Assembly (NCBI RefSeq): GCF_047600445.1 | Contig: NZ_JASGKT010000002.1 | Location: 1,240,001-1,304,000, forward strand | Length of the DNA stretch: 64,000 bases | Direction: 5' to 3' | From: Piscinibacter sp047600445 | Lineage (GTDB): Bacteria > Pseudomonadota > Gammaproteobacteria > Burkholderiales > Burkholderiaceae_C | Shown here: piece by piece, positions 31,728 through 41,042 of the stretch | Layout of the letters: every line of letters starts with the position of its first letter | How positions within the stretch are numbered: the stretch's first letter is position 1 | The notes under the pieces: generated by a model | Seen by the model: the letters and a program-made list of their open reading frames with translations, nothing else | What the model was told of the DNA's origin: nothing | Database searches by the model: none | Program-made: the position numbers and the translations under genes

Positions 31728-32185
31728 AACCCCGCCACAAGCGCCTGGCCATCGCCGGGGGCGTCGTCGTCGCGGTCGGCGCGATCGCCGCGCTGGTGCT
31801 CAACGCGTTCCAGAGCAACCTGGTGTTCTTCTATTCGCCGACGCAGATCGCCGCCAAGGAGGCGCCGGCCAACCGCACCTTCCGCATCGGCGGGCTGGTG
31901 CAGGAAGGCAGCGTCAAGCGCGACGGCGTCAAGGTCAGCTTCGTCGTCACCGACACCGGCAGCACCGTGCCGGTGGTCTACGAGGGCATCCTTCCCGACC
32001 TGTTCAAGGAGGGCAAGGGCGTGGTCGCGCAGGGCCAGTTGCAGGGTGGCGTGTTCGTCGCCCGCGAGGTGCTCGCCAAGCACGACGAGAACTACATGCC
32101 GCCCGAGGCCGCCGAGGCGCTCAAGCACGGCGCGCAGGTCAACGAGCAGGTCGGCAAGTCGGTGGTGCAGGGGGCCGGACGATGA
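31724..32185 (+). CDS. ccmE: Periplasmic heme chaperone CcmE
   Basis: A membrane-anchored chaperone (153 residues) that binds heme covalently and delivers it to CcmF. The N-terminal anchor is at about 9-29, then a beta-barrel (OB-fold) domain. The heme-attachment motif HDENY supplies His120 and Tyr124. The start ATG follows GGGAGG (31712-31717), which is the last part of the inserted repeat. Its TGA overlaps the ccmF ATG. Confidence 0.95.
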   Translation: MKPRHKRLAIAGGVVVAVGAIAALVLNAFQSNLVFFYSPTQIAAKEAPANRTFRIGGLVQEGSVKRDGVKVSFVVTDTGSTVPVVYEGILPDLFKEGKGVVAQGQLQGGVFVAREVLAKHDENYMPPEAAEALKHGAQVNEQVGKSVVQGAGR

Positions 32186-34155
32186 TTCCCGAGATCGGCC
32201 ACCTCGCGCTGTGGCTCGCGCTGGGCGTCGCCTTCGCGCTGGGCGTCGTGCCGCTGGCCGGCGCGCAGAAGGGCCGCGCCGACTGGATGGCGCTGGCGCG
32301 CCCGCTGACGGTCGCGCAGTTCGCGCTGATCGGCACCGGCTACCTGAGCCTGACCTGGGCCTTCGTCGCCAACGACTTCTCGGTGGGCTACGTGGCGACC
32401 AACTCCAACAGCGCGCTGCCGCTGCCCTACCGCATCGCCGCGGTGTGGGGCGGCCACGAGGGCTCGCTGCTGCTGTGGATGATGATGCTGTGCGCCTGGC
32501 AGCTCGCGGTGGCGCGCTTCAGCCGGCACCTGCCGCTGCCGGTGCTGGCGCGCATCCTCTCGGTGATGGGGCTGGTGGCGGTCGGCTTCCTGGCCTTCAC
32601 GCTGTTCACCTCCAACCCCTTCGAGCGCCTGGTGCCGGGCGCGCTCGACGGCCGCGACCTGAACCCGCTGCTGCAGGACCCGGGCATGGTGTTCCACCCG
32701 CCGATGCTCTACATGGGCTACGTCGGCTTCTCGGTGGCCTTCGCCTTCGCGGTGGCGGCGCTGATCGGCGGCAACCTCGACACCACCTGGGCGCGCTGGA
32801 CGCGCCCGTGGACCACGCTGGCCTGGATCTTCCTGACCATCGGCATCGCGCTGGGGAGCTGGTGGGCCTACTACGAGCTGGGCTGGGGCGGCTGGTGGTT
32901 CTGGGATCCGGTCGAGAACGCCTCCTTCATGCCCTGGCTGGTGGGCACGGCGCTGATCCATTCGCTGGCCGTCACCGAGAAGCGCGGCAGCTTCAAGAGC
33001 TGGACGGTGCTGCTGGCGATCCTGGCCTTCTCGCTGTCGCTGATGGGCACCTTCCTGGTCCGCTCGGGCGTGCTCAGTTCGGTGCACGCCTTCGCCACCG
33101 ACCCGACGCGCGGCCTGTTCATCCTCGCCTTCCTGGTGGTGGTGATCGGCGCCTCGCTGGCGCTGTACGCCTGGCGCGCGCCGAGCGTGGGCCTGGGCGC
33201 GCGCTTCGCGCTGCTGTCGCGCGAGACCATGCTGCTGCTCAACAACGTGCTGCTGGTGGCCGCCACCGGCGCGGTGCTGCTGGGCACGCTGTACCCGCTG
33301 CTGCTGGATGCGCTGGGCCTGGGCAAGATCTCGGTCGGCCCGCCGTACTTCGACACCGTGTTCGTGCCGCTGATGGCGCCGCTGGTGTTCCTGATGGGCG
33401 TGGGCCCGCTGGCGCGCTGGAAGCAGGCCGAACTGCCCGACCTGTGGACGCGGCTGCGCTGGGCGTTGCTGGTGTCGGTGGCCGCGGCCATCGTGGTCGA
33501 GTGGGCGGGCGGCGAGATCGGATTGCTGTCGACACTCGGCCTGGCGCTGGCGTTCTGGATCGTCGCGAGCACGCTGACCGACCTGGCCGAGCGCGTGCGC
33601 GGCGGCAGCCTCGTCGCGCGGCTGCGGCTGATCCCGCGTGCGATGGCCGGCATGATGGTGGCGCACCTGGGCATCGCGGCCTTCATCATCGGCGTGACCA
33701 TGGTGCGCGGCCACGAGGTCGAGCGCGACGTGAAGATGGCCCCGGGCGAGAGCACCACGGTCAACGGCTACACCTTCACCTTCCGCGGCGTCAGCGAGGT
33801 GCAGGGCCCCAACTACGTGGCCGGGCGCGGCAGCATCGAGGTCAGCCGCGACGGCCGGGTGCTGCGCGAGATGAACCCCGAGAAGCGCGTCTACCGCGTG
33901 CAGCAGAACCCGATGACCGAAGCCGCCATCGACACCGGCTTCACGCGCGACCTGTACGTCTCGCTCGGCGAGCCGGTGGAAGGCGCGAGCGGCGCGTGGA
34001 TCGTGCGCGTGTACGTCAAGCCCTTCGTCGACTGGATCTGGGGCGGCTGCCTGCTGATGGCGCTGGGCGGCGCGCTCGCCGCCAGCGACCGCCGCTACCG
34101 CGCCAAGGTGCGCAGCGAACAGCCGGTGGCCGCGGCGCTGGGGGCGCGCGCCTGA
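32182..34155 (+). CDS. ccmF: Heme lyase CcmF
   Basis: The large inner-membrane component (657 residues, about 15 helices) of the holocytochrome c synthetase that ligates heme from CcmE to apocytochrome. The WWD motif WGGWWFWDPVENASFMPWL begins near residue 235, and conserved histidines flank it (for example in VWGGHEGSLLLW and LIHSLAVTEKR). A periplasmic domain lies near the C-terminus (about 510-620). The stop overlaps the CcmG start (TGATG). Confidence 0.96.
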   Translation: MIPEIGHLALWLALGVAFALGVVPLAGAQKGRADWMALARPLTVAQFALIGTGYLSLTWAFVANDFSVGYVATNSNSALPLPYRIAAVWGGHEGSLLLWMMMLCAWQLAVARFSRHLPLPVLARILSVMGLVAVGFLAFTLFTSNPFERLVPGALDGRDLNPLLQDPGMVFHPPMLYMGYVGFSVAFAFAVAALIGGNLDTTWARWTRPWTTLAWIFLTIGIALGSWWAYYELGWGGWWFWDPVENASFMPWLVGTALIHSLAVTEKRGSFKSWTVLLAILAFSLSLMGTFLVRSGVLSSVHAFATDPTRGLFILAFLVVVIGASLALYAWRAPSVGLGARFALLSRETMLLLNNVLLVAATGAVLLGTLYPLLLDALGLGKISVGPPYFDTVFVPLMAPLVFLMGVGPLARWKQAELPDLWTRLRWALLVSVAAAIVVEWAGGEIGLLSTLGLALAFWIVASTLTDLAERVRGGSLVARLRLIPRAMAGMMVAHLGIAAFIIGVTMVRGHEVERDVKMAPGESTTVNGYTFTFRGVSEVQGPNYVAGRGSIEVSRDGRVLREMNPEKRVYRVQQNPMTEAAIDTGFTRDLYVSLGEPVEGASGAWIVRVYVKPFVDWIWGGCLLMALGGALAASDRRYRAKVRSEQPVAAALGARA

Positions 34156-34685
34156 TGAGAGTCCTCAAGTTCCTGATTCCGCTGGCGCTGTTCCTGGTGC
34201 TGGCGGGTTTCCTCGCCGCCGGGCTCAAGCTCAACCCGCGCGAGGTGCCGTCGCCGCTGATCGGCAAGCCGGCGCCGGGCTTCGAGCTGGCGCTGCTCGA
34301 TGCGCCCGAGCAGACGATCAAGCGCGACGAACTGCTCGGCAAGGTCTGGGTGCTCAATGTCTGGGCCTCGTGGTGCGCGCCCTGCCGCGAGGAGCATCCG
34401 CTGGTGGTCGGTCTGGCGCGCCGCAAGCTGGTGCCGATCTACGGCCTGAACTACAAGGACACACGCCCGGCCGCGCAGTCCTTCCTGAAGCAACTGGGCA
34501 ACCCCTACGAGGCCTCGCTGGTGGACGCCGACGGTCGCGTCGGCATCGACTACGGCGTCTACGGCGTGCCCGAGACCTTCGTCATCGACAAGCAGGGCAC
34601 GATCCGCTTCAAGCAGATCGGCCCGCTGACGCCCGACGCGATCGAGAAGAAGATCGTGCCTCTGCTGAAGGAACTGAATGGCTAG
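34155..34685 (+). CDS. ccmG: Thiol:disulfide interchange protein CcmG/DsbE
   Basis: A membrane-anchored thioredoxin-like protein (176 residues) that reduces the apocytochrome CXXCH thiols. N-terminal anchor about 4-24; thioredoxin fold with active site WCAPC (Cys74, Cys77) in VLNVWASWCAPCREEHP; the CcmG-type YGVYGVPETFVID supplies the cis-Pro. The ATG overlaps the ccmF stop, and its 3' end overlaps ccmH by 8 bp. Confidence 0.95.
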   Translation: MRVLKFLIPLALFLVLAGFLAAGLKLNPREVPSPLIGKPAPGFELALLDAPEQTIKRDELLGKVWVLNVWASWCAPCREEHPLVVGLARRKLVPIYGLNYKDTRPAAQSFLKQLGNPYEASLVDADGRVGIDYGVYGVPETFVIDKQGTIRFKQIGPLTPDAIEKKIVPLLKELNG

Positions 34686-35139
34686 CGTCACGACCCTGCT
34701 GCGCCGCGCGCTGCTGGCGCTGGCCCTTTTGCTGCCGCTGGCGGCAACGGCCAAGGAGGCCGCGCCGGCTTCCGACGATCCGGTGCTGGAGGCCAGGGTG
34801 ATGCGCATCGCCGCCGAGCTGCGCTGCCTGGTGTGCCAGAACCAGACCATCGCCGACTCGCACGCCGACCTCGCGCAAGACCTGCGCAACCAGGTGCGCG
34901 AGATGCTGAAGCAGGGCAAGAGCGAGGCCGAGATCCTGGCCTACATGACGCAGCGCTACGGCGACTTCGTGCTCTACCGCCCGCCCGTCAAATCGACCAC
35001 GACGCTGCTGTGGTTCGGCCCGGCCGTGCTGCTGCTCGGCGGCGTGGCGGTGCTGTTCGTCGTGCTGCGGCGCCGCAGCCGCCTGCCGGACGAGCGCTTC
35101 GAACCCGACGTCCCCGACGAGGACGTCGCGGTGCGCTGA
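34678..35139 (+). CDS. ccmH: Cytochrome c maturation protein CcmH (short form)
   Basis: The thiol-reducing subunit for apocytochrome presentation, 153 residues. A signal/anchor covers about 5-24, the redox motif LRCLVCQNQ has Cys50 and Cys53 in a three-helix domain, and a C-terminal transmembrane helix (LLWFGPAVLLLGGVAVLFVVL) is followed by an acidic tail. This is the CcmH/CycL half only. The TPR half (CcmI/CycH), often the next gene, is not here. Overlap with ccmG suggests coupling. Confidence 0.94.
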   Translation: MASVTTLLRRALLALALLLPLAATAKEAAPASDDPVLEARVMRIAAELRCLVCQNQTIADSHADLAQDLRNQVREMLKQGKSEAEILAYMTQRYGDFVLYRPPVKSTTTLLWFGPAVLLLGGVAVLFVVLRRRSRLPDERFEPDVPDEDVAVR

Positions 35140-35199
35140 CCGGCCCCTGCGCCGATTGCCCCGATTGCCGCCCCGCGGCGGCTCGGCTACAAGCGGGAG

Positions 35200-36081
35200 A
35201 TGCCGGTGCCCGAGTCGTCCCGCCCCCGATCGCACCTCTACCTCGGCGCGTCGCAGTTCCTCTTCACCACCGAGGCGCTGCGTTCCGGCCAGACCTCGCG
35301 TGCCGCGGCGACGCTGCTGATCTCGGCCAGCGGCCGGTCGTTCGAGCTGCAGGCGGCCGGCGGCGAGCGGGTGCGCTGCGCCGCGGCCTTCATCCCGCCG
35401 CACGTCAGCCGCGGCCTGTACGCCGAGGACTGCGGCGGCCTGGTGTCGCTGAACTTCGACCCCGGCTCGCCCGAGCAGCTCGGACTGCTGCACGTGCACG
35501 GCCGCGCCGCGATCCGGCCGCTCGGGCTGCGCGGGCTGGGCGCGCTGCTCGAGCCGATCGAAGGCGCGATGAGCGGCGAGCTGCCGGCCGAGGCCATGCC
35601 GGCCGGCGCGCGGCGTCTGGTGCACGCGCTGTGCGGCCTGGCCGATGCGCGCGCGGTGGCGCCCGACGCGCGCGTCGTCCACGTGGCCGGCCGGCTGCGA
35701 GGCGGCGCGGCGGCGCCGCTCGATGACCTGGCGCGCGAGGTGCGCCTGTCGGGCACGCGGCTGCGCCACCTGTTCCACGAGCAGTGCGGCGTGTCGATCC
35801 GCACCTACGCGCTGTGGGCCAAATTGCGCCGCGGCTCGGTGGGCATGGCGCACTCGCAGCACCTGACCGAAGTGGCCGCCGAGGCCGGCTTCGCCGACCT
35901 CGCGCACATGAGCCGCACCTTCCGCTCGATGTTCGGGCTGCTGCCTTCGTACCTGGTCGACCGGCAGCGCGTCGACCTGCGCGCCGACGGCGGCGCCGAG
36001 CGCGCCTGGCGCGGTGCCGGGGTTTGTCCGGATACGGCCGCGGCCGCTGTGTTCAAGACTGGTGCACGGGGCAGCGCCTAG
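35200..36081 (+). CDS. AraC family transcriptional regulator
   Basis: A 293-residue regulator with an N-terminal ligand or dimer domain (about 20-160) and a C-terminal double helix-turn-helix of the AraC/XylS type (about 185-275: LDDLAREVRLSGTRLRHLFHEQCGVSIRTY, then LTEVAAEAGFADLAHMSRTFRSMFGLLPSYL). It lies just upstream of, and in the same direction as, the acylase gene (46 bp gap), so it is a likely regulator of that gene. The ligand is unknown. The N-terminal domain has no strong similarity I recognise. Confidence 0.9.
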   Translation: MPVPESSRPRSHLYLGASQFLFTTEALRSGQTSRAAATLLISASGRSFELQAAGGERVRCAAAFIPPHVSRGLYAEDCGGLVSLNFDPGSPEQLGLLHVHGRAAIRPLGLRGLGALLEPIEGAMSGELPAEAMPAGARRLVHALCGLADARAVAPDARVVHVAGRLRGGAAAPLDDLAREVRLSGTRLRHLFHEQCGVSIRTYALWAKLRRGSVGMAHSQHLTEVAAEAGFADLAHMSRTFRSMFGLLPSYLVDRQRVDLRADGGAERAWRGAGVCPDTAAAAVFKTGARGSA

Positions 36082-36127
36082 CATCGCGGGATGCCCCGAC
36101 AGTGGGCCTGACGAGGAGACAAACACG

Positions 36128-38599
36128 ATGACGAGCAAGCGCATGACGGCGCGCCGCCTGGGTGCGGCGTGGGGAATCGGGGCGGCGTTGATCGCCGGCT
36201 GCGGCGGTGGCGGATCGCACCACGACGCGAAATACGATGTCGAGATCCGGCGCACCGCGATGGGCGTGCCGCACATCAAGGCGGCCGACTATGCCGGCGT
36301 CGGCTACGGCATGGGCTACGCGCAGGCCGAGGACGCGCTGTGCACCATCGCCGACGCGATGCTCACCTACCGCGGCGAGCGCTCGCGCTGGTTCGGGCCC
36401 GACGAACGGGTCACCGACGCCAGCACCATCGGCCGGCCGCTCAACATCGACAGCGACTTCTTCCACCGCCACGTGCTCTCGGCCGACGCGATGAGCGCCT
36501 TCCGTGCCGCGCAGCCCGCCGAGGTGCAAAGCCTGATGAGCGGCTACGCCGACGGCTACAACCGCTACCTGCGCGACCTGCGCGCCAATGCGAGCGCCAC
36601 GGCGCACGCCGCCTGCCGCGGCGCCGAGTGGGTGGCGAGCATCAGCACCGACGACCTGTACCGCCGCGCCTACGCCACCAACTTCGCGGCCGGGCACGCC
36701 AACTTCCTGGCCGAGATCGCCAACGCGCAACCGCCCGCGGCGATGGCCGCGCCGGCCGCGCAGTCCGGCGCCGCGCTGCCGCGGCGCGAGATCGCCGCGG
36801 CCTTCGCCGCGCGCGACCTGAACGTCGGCGGCAGCACCGGCGTCGGCAGCAACATGTACGGCCTGGGCAAGGATGCCACCGGCGGCGCCTCGATGCTGTT
36901 CGGCAACCCGCACTGGTACTGGCGCGGACCCGACCGCTTCTACCAGGCGCACTTGACGATCCCGAACACGCTGAACGTCAGCGGCGCGTCCTTCCTGGGC
37001 ATGCCGGTGATCCTGATCGGCTACAACAACGACGTGGCCTGGAGCCACACCGTCTCGACGGCGCGGCGCTTCGGCTTCTTCCAGCTCACGCTCGCGCCGG
37101 GCAACCCGACCTCCTACGTGAAGGACGGCGCCACCGTGGCGATGACCGCGGCGCCGATCAGCGTGCAGAGCAAGGGCGCCGACGGCGGCATCACGACCGT
37201 GACGCGCACGCTCTACCGCACGCCCGACGGCCCGCTCGTCAACCTCTCCGCGCTGCACCCGGCGCTGGCCTGGAGCGGCGCCAGCGCCTACGTGATCCGC
37301 GACATCAACGCGACGAACTACCGCACCTTCAAGAACTGGATGCGCTGGGCGCGCGCGAGCTCGCTCGACGAGTTCGCCACCATCCAGCGCGAGGAGTCGG
37401 CCATTCCCTGGGTCAACACCGTCGCGGTGGCGCGCGGCAGCACCCAGGCCTGGTATGCCGACATCGGCGCGATGCCCAACGTCACGCCGCAGCAGGTGGC
37501 CGACTGCACCACGCCGATCGGCATGGCCATCGGCGCCGCGCTGCCGAACACGCCGTTCTTCGACGGCTCGCGCAGCGCCTGCGACTGGGTCAGCGACGCC
37601 GACTCGAAGCAGCCCGGCGCCATCGGCCCGGCGCGCATGCCCAGCCTGCTGCGCGGCGACTACGTCGCCAACATGAACGACAGCTACTGGCTCAGCAACC
37701 CCGCGCAGCCGCTGACTGGCTACCCGGCCCTGATCGGCACGCCCGGCACGCAATCGCTGCGCACGCGGCTCGGCCACACGCTGGTGGCGCAACGCCTGGA
37801 CGGCAGCGACGGCTACGGCGGCAAGCTGTTCAGCGTCGACATCCTCAAGCAGCTCGTGCTGAACAGCCGCAACCTCGGCGCCGAGCTGTTCAAGGAACAG
37901 GCGCTGCCGCTGGTGTGCGCCGACGCGAGCATCGCGGTGACGGCCGACTCGCGCACCGGCGAGGCCTTCAACCCGGCCCGCACGGTCGACGTCGGCGCGG
38001 CCTGCGCCGCGCTGGCCGCCTGGGACAACACCGGCAACGCCGACGCCCGCGGCGCGCACCTGTGGGACGAGTTCTGGACCCGTGCCTCGCGCATCCCGGC
38101 CGCCAGCCTGTATGCCGTGCCCTTCGACGCGGCCGACCCCATCCACACGCCGCGCGACCTGAAGAGCAGCGCCGCCGCGCAGTTGCAGCAGGCCTTCGGC
38201 GCCGCGGTGATGCGCGTGCAGGAAAGCGGCTTCGCGGTCGACGCGCCGCGCGGCGACTACCTCTTCGCCACGCGCAGCGGCACGCGCATCCCGCTGTTCG
38301 GCGGCTGCGGCGGCTCCGGCTACTTCACCGTGGCCTGCTCCGAGCGCCGCATCGAGCAGGGCGGCTACTCGATGGACGGCGACCCGAACGCGAACAGCTA
38401 CATGCAGATCGTCAACTTCGCCGGCGCCACGGTGGAGGCGCACACCTTCGTGACCTTCTCGCTGTCGGACGACCCGGCCTCGCCGCACAACGCCGACTAC
38501 ACGCGGCGCTACTCGGCCAAGCAGTGGGTGCGCATGCCGTTCACCGACGCCGAGATCGCCGCCGACCCGGACCTGAAGACGCAGAAGCTGCGCGAGTAA
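36128..38599 (+). CDS. Penicillin acylase / acyl-homoserine-lactone acylase family lipoprotein
   Basis: An N-terminal-nucleophile amidohydrolase precursor of 823 residues (penicillin G acylase / aculeacin A acylase / PvdQ superfamily). The N-terminus is a lipoprotein signal with lipobox LIAGC (Cys25). An alpha chain (about 26-215) contains RTAMGVPHIKAADYAGVGYGMGYAQAED. Self-cleavage is predicted before Ser241 in GVGSNMYGLG, making Ser241 the nucleophile of the beta chain; GNPHWYWRGPDRFYQAHL follows as in the family. Substrate could be an acyl-homoserine lactone, a lipopeptide or another amide; this cannot be read from sequence. GAGGAG (36112-36117) precedes the ATG. The AraC gene is immediately upstream. 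Confidence 0.9.
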   Translation: MTSKRMTARRLGAAWGIGAALIAGCGGGGSHHDAKYDVEIRRTAMGVPHIKAADYAGVGYGMGYAQAEDALCTIADAMLTYRGERSRWFGPDERVTDASTIGRPLNIDSDFFHRHVLSADAMSAFRAAQPAEVQSLMSGYADGYNRYLRDLRANASATAHAACRGAEWVASISTDDLYRRAYATNFAAGHANFLAEIANAQPPAAMAAPAAQSGAALPRREIAAAFAARDLNVGGSTGVGSNMYGLGKDATGGASMLFGNPHWYWRGPDRFYQAHLTIPNTLNVSGASFLGMPVILIGYNNDVAWSHTVSTARRFGFFQLTLAPGNPTSYVKDGATVAMTAAPISVQSKGADGGITTVTRTLYRTPDGPLVNLSALHPALAWSGASAYVIRDINATNYRTFKNWMRWARASSLDEFATIQREESAIPWVNTVAVARGSTQAWYADIGAMPNVTPQQVADCTTPIGMAIGAALPNTPFFDGSRSACDWVSDADSKQPGAIGPARMPSLLRGDYVANMNDSYWLSNPAQPLTGYPALIGTPGTQSLRTRLGHTLVAQRLDGSDGYGGKLFSVDILKQLVLNSRNLGAELFKEQALPLVCADASIAVTADSRTGEAFNPARTVDVGAACAALAAWDNTGNADARGAHLWDEFWTRASRIPAASLYAVPFDAADPIHTPRDLKSSAAAQLQQAFGAAVMRVQESGFAVDAPRGDYLFATRSGTRIPLFGGCGGSGYFTVACSERRIEQGGYSMDGDPNANSYMQIVNFAGATVEAHTFVTFSLSDDPASPHNADYTRRYSAKQWVRMPFTDAEIAADPDLKTQKLRE

Positions 38600-38606
38600 G
38601 CGTGGC

Positions 38607-39671
38607 CTACAGCCGTGCCGCCAGCGAGCGTGTCAGCTCGCCGGCCGGCACGGCGCGGCAGCCGTTGGCGTTCTGGCCGGCCCACAGCGGCGAGAAGTCG
38701 CCGCTGCCCCGGCGCTCGGCCCACTGGCGCAGCGGCGCGATCGCCGCGGTGGCGAGCGGAAAAGCCGGCACGGCCGGGTTCAGCGGCGAGAGTTCCCGCA
38801 TCACGCGGTTGACGATGCCGCGCGCCGGCCGGCCGGTGAACAGCGTGGTCAGCGCGGTGTGGCGCACGGCCTCGCTGGCCAGCGCGGCGCGGTGGATGGC
38901 CGTGGTGGTGGCTTCCGGGCACAGCAGGTAGGCGGTGCCGAGCTGCACCGCGGCGGCGCCCAGCGCCAGCGCGGCGGCCACGCCCTCGGCATCGGCGATG
39001 CCGCCGGCGGCGATCACCGGAAGCTTCAAGGCGCTCACCAGTTGCGGCAGCAGCGCCAGCGTGCCCATCTGGCGCGTCAATGCGCTGGCCGGATCGGTGT
39101 CGAGGAAATGGCCGCGGTGGCCGCCGGCTTCCAGCCCCTGAGCGATCACCGCGTCGACGCCCTGGGCCTGCAGCCACAGCCCTTCGTCGACGGTGGTCGC
39201 GCAGCCGAGCACGAAGGCGCCGAGGCGCTTGACTTGCGCCAGCAGCTCGGGCGCCGGCAGCCCGAAATGGAAGCTGAGCACCGGCGGCGCGAAGGGCTCG
39301 ATGGCGGCGAGCGCATCGGCGCTGAAGGGCATGCGGCCGGCGCCGGGCGGGAGGGTGGCGGGGTCGATGCCGGCCTCGGCATAGAAGGGCGCGAGCACGC
39401 CGCGCCAGGCGGCCTCGCGCGCCGCGTCCGGCTGCGGCGGCACGTGGCAGAAGAAGTTGAGGTTGAACGGCCGCTGCGTGGCCGCGCGCAGCGCCTTCAG
39501 CTCGCCGCCGAGCTGCTCCAGCGTCAGCATCGCCGCCGGCAGCGCGCCCAGGCCGCCGGCCTCGCTGACGGCCACGGCGAGGCGGTGATCCTGCACGCCG
39601 GCCATCGGCGCCTGGAACACCGGCAGCGTGATGCCCAGGCGTTGCAGCAGCGCGCCGCTGCGTGGGTTCAT
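38607..39671 (-). CDS. Nitronate monooxygenase / 2-nitropropane dioxygenase family
   Basis: A 354-residue FMN-dependent TIM-barrel flavoprotein that oxidises nitronates such as propionate-3-nitronate. N-terminal LPVFQAPMAGVQDHRLAVAVSEAGG, NLNFFCHVP, and the GLEAGGHRGHF loop with the catalytic His are family signatures. The FMN phosphate-binding segment is LPVIAAGGIADAEGVAAALALGA. It is cytosolic. It starts 2 bp after the TldE-like gene stop, so the three minus-strand genes at 38.6-42.6 kb may form one operon. Its 3' end lies 7 bp from the acylase stop. Confidence 0.91.
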   Translation of the reverse strand: MNPRSGALLQRLGITLPVFQAPMAGVQDHRLAVAVSEAGGLGALPAAMLTLEQLGGELKALRAATQRPFNLNFFCHVPPQPDAAREAAWRGVLAPFYAEAGIDPATLPPGAGRMPFSADALAAIEPFAPPVLSFHFGLPAPELLAQVKRLGAFVLGCATTVDEGLWLQAQGVDAVIAQGLEAGGHRGHFLDTDPASALTRQMGTLALLPQLVSALKLPVIAAGGIADAEGVAAALALGAAAVQLGTAYLLCPEATTTAIHRAALASEAVRHTALTTLFTGRPARGIVNRVMRELSPLNPAVPAFPLATAAIAPLRQWAERRGSGDFSPLWAGQNANGCRAVPAGELTRSLAARL

Positions 39672-39673
39672 CG

Positions 39674-41008
39674 TCACAGCGTCAGCCTCCAGCCGTCGAT
39701 CAGGGCGCCGGGCGTGCGCATCGAGGCGAGGCGGCGCTCGCCGTAGGTCTCGCCGTCGGCGATCAGCTCGGCGCGGTCGGACAGGCCGACCAGGCCCTCG
39801 CCGAACATGCGCAGGAAAGAATCGTCGAAGCGCATCACGCCCACCGGCGCCACCGGCTCGCCGCCGTCCACCCACAGGCAGGCGAAGCGTGTCATGCCGG
39901 TCATGCGGCAGGCCTGGCGGTCGGAGTAGTTCAGGTACCAGAGGTTGCTGACCCACAGCCCGGTGCCCAGCGCTTGCATCGCCTGCGCCTCGGGCAGCGT
40001 GCCCGGCGCGAGCGAGAGCGACTCCGGCATCTCCTCGGCGTTCGCGCCGTTCGCCTCCACGCCGTACTCGCGCGCCGTGCGCGCATTGGCCAGCGTGCCG
40101 CTGGCCAGGCCGCGTTCGACCAGGCCGACACGCGCCGGCCGCGCGAAGCCCTCGGCGGTGAAACCCGGCGCGCTGCCCTGCGCGGTGTGCTCGGCGAGTT
40201 CGAACAGCGGGCTGAGCACCGCATCGCGCCGCGCCAGGCGCATCAGCGTCGAGGTGCCGGTGCGCCGAGCCTTCAGCCCGAAGCCGCCCCAGCCCAGCGT
40301 GGACAGCAGCTCGGCCATCGCCGCCGGGGCCAGCCAGGCGCGGTACTCGCCGGGCGCCAGCGCGCGCGGCGGCCGCGCGAGCAGCGCGAGCTGCCGCGCG
40401 CCCTCGGCGACGCGGCGCGCGAACTCGTCGTCGCGCCACTGCGATCCGGCGTAGGACGCCTTCACCGCCTTGTCGGCCTCGTGGTACAGGCACCACTCGG
40501 TGTGGAAGCTCTCGACGTGGTGCCAGTGGCGCGTGCCGCGGCTGTCGGCGAAGGCGTGCAGCACCGGGCCGGCGGCGTGGAAGCCGACGAAGTCGAGCCC
40601 GCGCGCCGCCTCGCCGACGCAGCGCACCACCTGCGCCGGCGCGGGCAGTTCGCCGCGCTCGTGGCGCTCGCTGTGCAAGGCCGTCTCGGGCAGCAGCAGC
40701 CAGGGGTCTTCGGCGACGTCGGGCAGCAGCGCGCGCAGCGCATCGAGCTCGGTGCGCAGCGCGGCCACATCGGCGTCGAGCCGGCCGCCCAGCGTGATGC
40801 GGCCCTCGGCGCGGCGCCGGCCCTGCGTCAGCGCCACCGTGGCAAAAGCCTGCTCGACCTGCGTCGCCTGCCGCACCGCGCCGTGGTTGAAGCGGATGAA
40901 GTCGGAGGCTTCGGCCTTCAGCAGCAGCGAGCTGCGTTCGCCGGGCTTCGCCTCGGTGCAGGCGGCGTCGGCGAGAGCATCGAAGTACGCGCGTTCCAAT
41001 GTCTTCAT
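39674..41008 (-). CDS. TldD/PmbA family protein, TldE-like subunit
   Basis: A 444-residue member of the TldD/TldE (PmbA) protease family. It lacks a HExxxH motif, so it resembles the non-metal partner subunit (TldE-like). Recognisable features are LFELAEHTAQGSAPGF, VERGLASGTLANARTAREYG and GTGLWVSNLWYLNYSDRQACRMTGMTR, matching the family core that shapes the peptide tunnel. The gene follows a predicted metal-bearing TldD gene. The ATG at 41008 has GAGG upstream; a longer in-frame extension reads through a dispersed repeat and is unlikely to be native. The role is probably proteolysis of unfolded or modified peptides. Confidence 0.83.
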   Translation of the reverse strand: MKTLERAYFDALADAACTEAKPGERSSLLLKAEASDFIRFNHGAVRQATQVEQAFATVALTQGRRRAEGRITLGGRLDADVAALRTELDALRALLPDVAEDPWLLLPETALHSERHERGELPAPAQVVRCVGEAARGLDFVGFHAAGPVLHAFADSRGTRHWHHVESFHTEWCLYHEADKAVKASYAGSQWRDDEFARRVAEGARQLALLARPPRALAPGEYRAWLAPAAMAELLSTLGWGGFGLKARRTGTSTLMRLARRDAVLSPLFELAEHTAQGSAPGFTAEGFARPARVGLVERGLASGTLANARTAREYGVEANGANAEEMPESLSLAPGTLPEAQAMQALGTGLWVSNLWYLNYSDRQACRMTGMTRFACLWVDGGEPVAPVGVMRFDDSFLRMFGEGLVGLSDRAELIADGETYGERRLASMRTPGALIDGWRLTL

Positions 41009-41042
41009 GTCCGCCCCTCGTCCGGCGTGTACGCCGGCCGAT

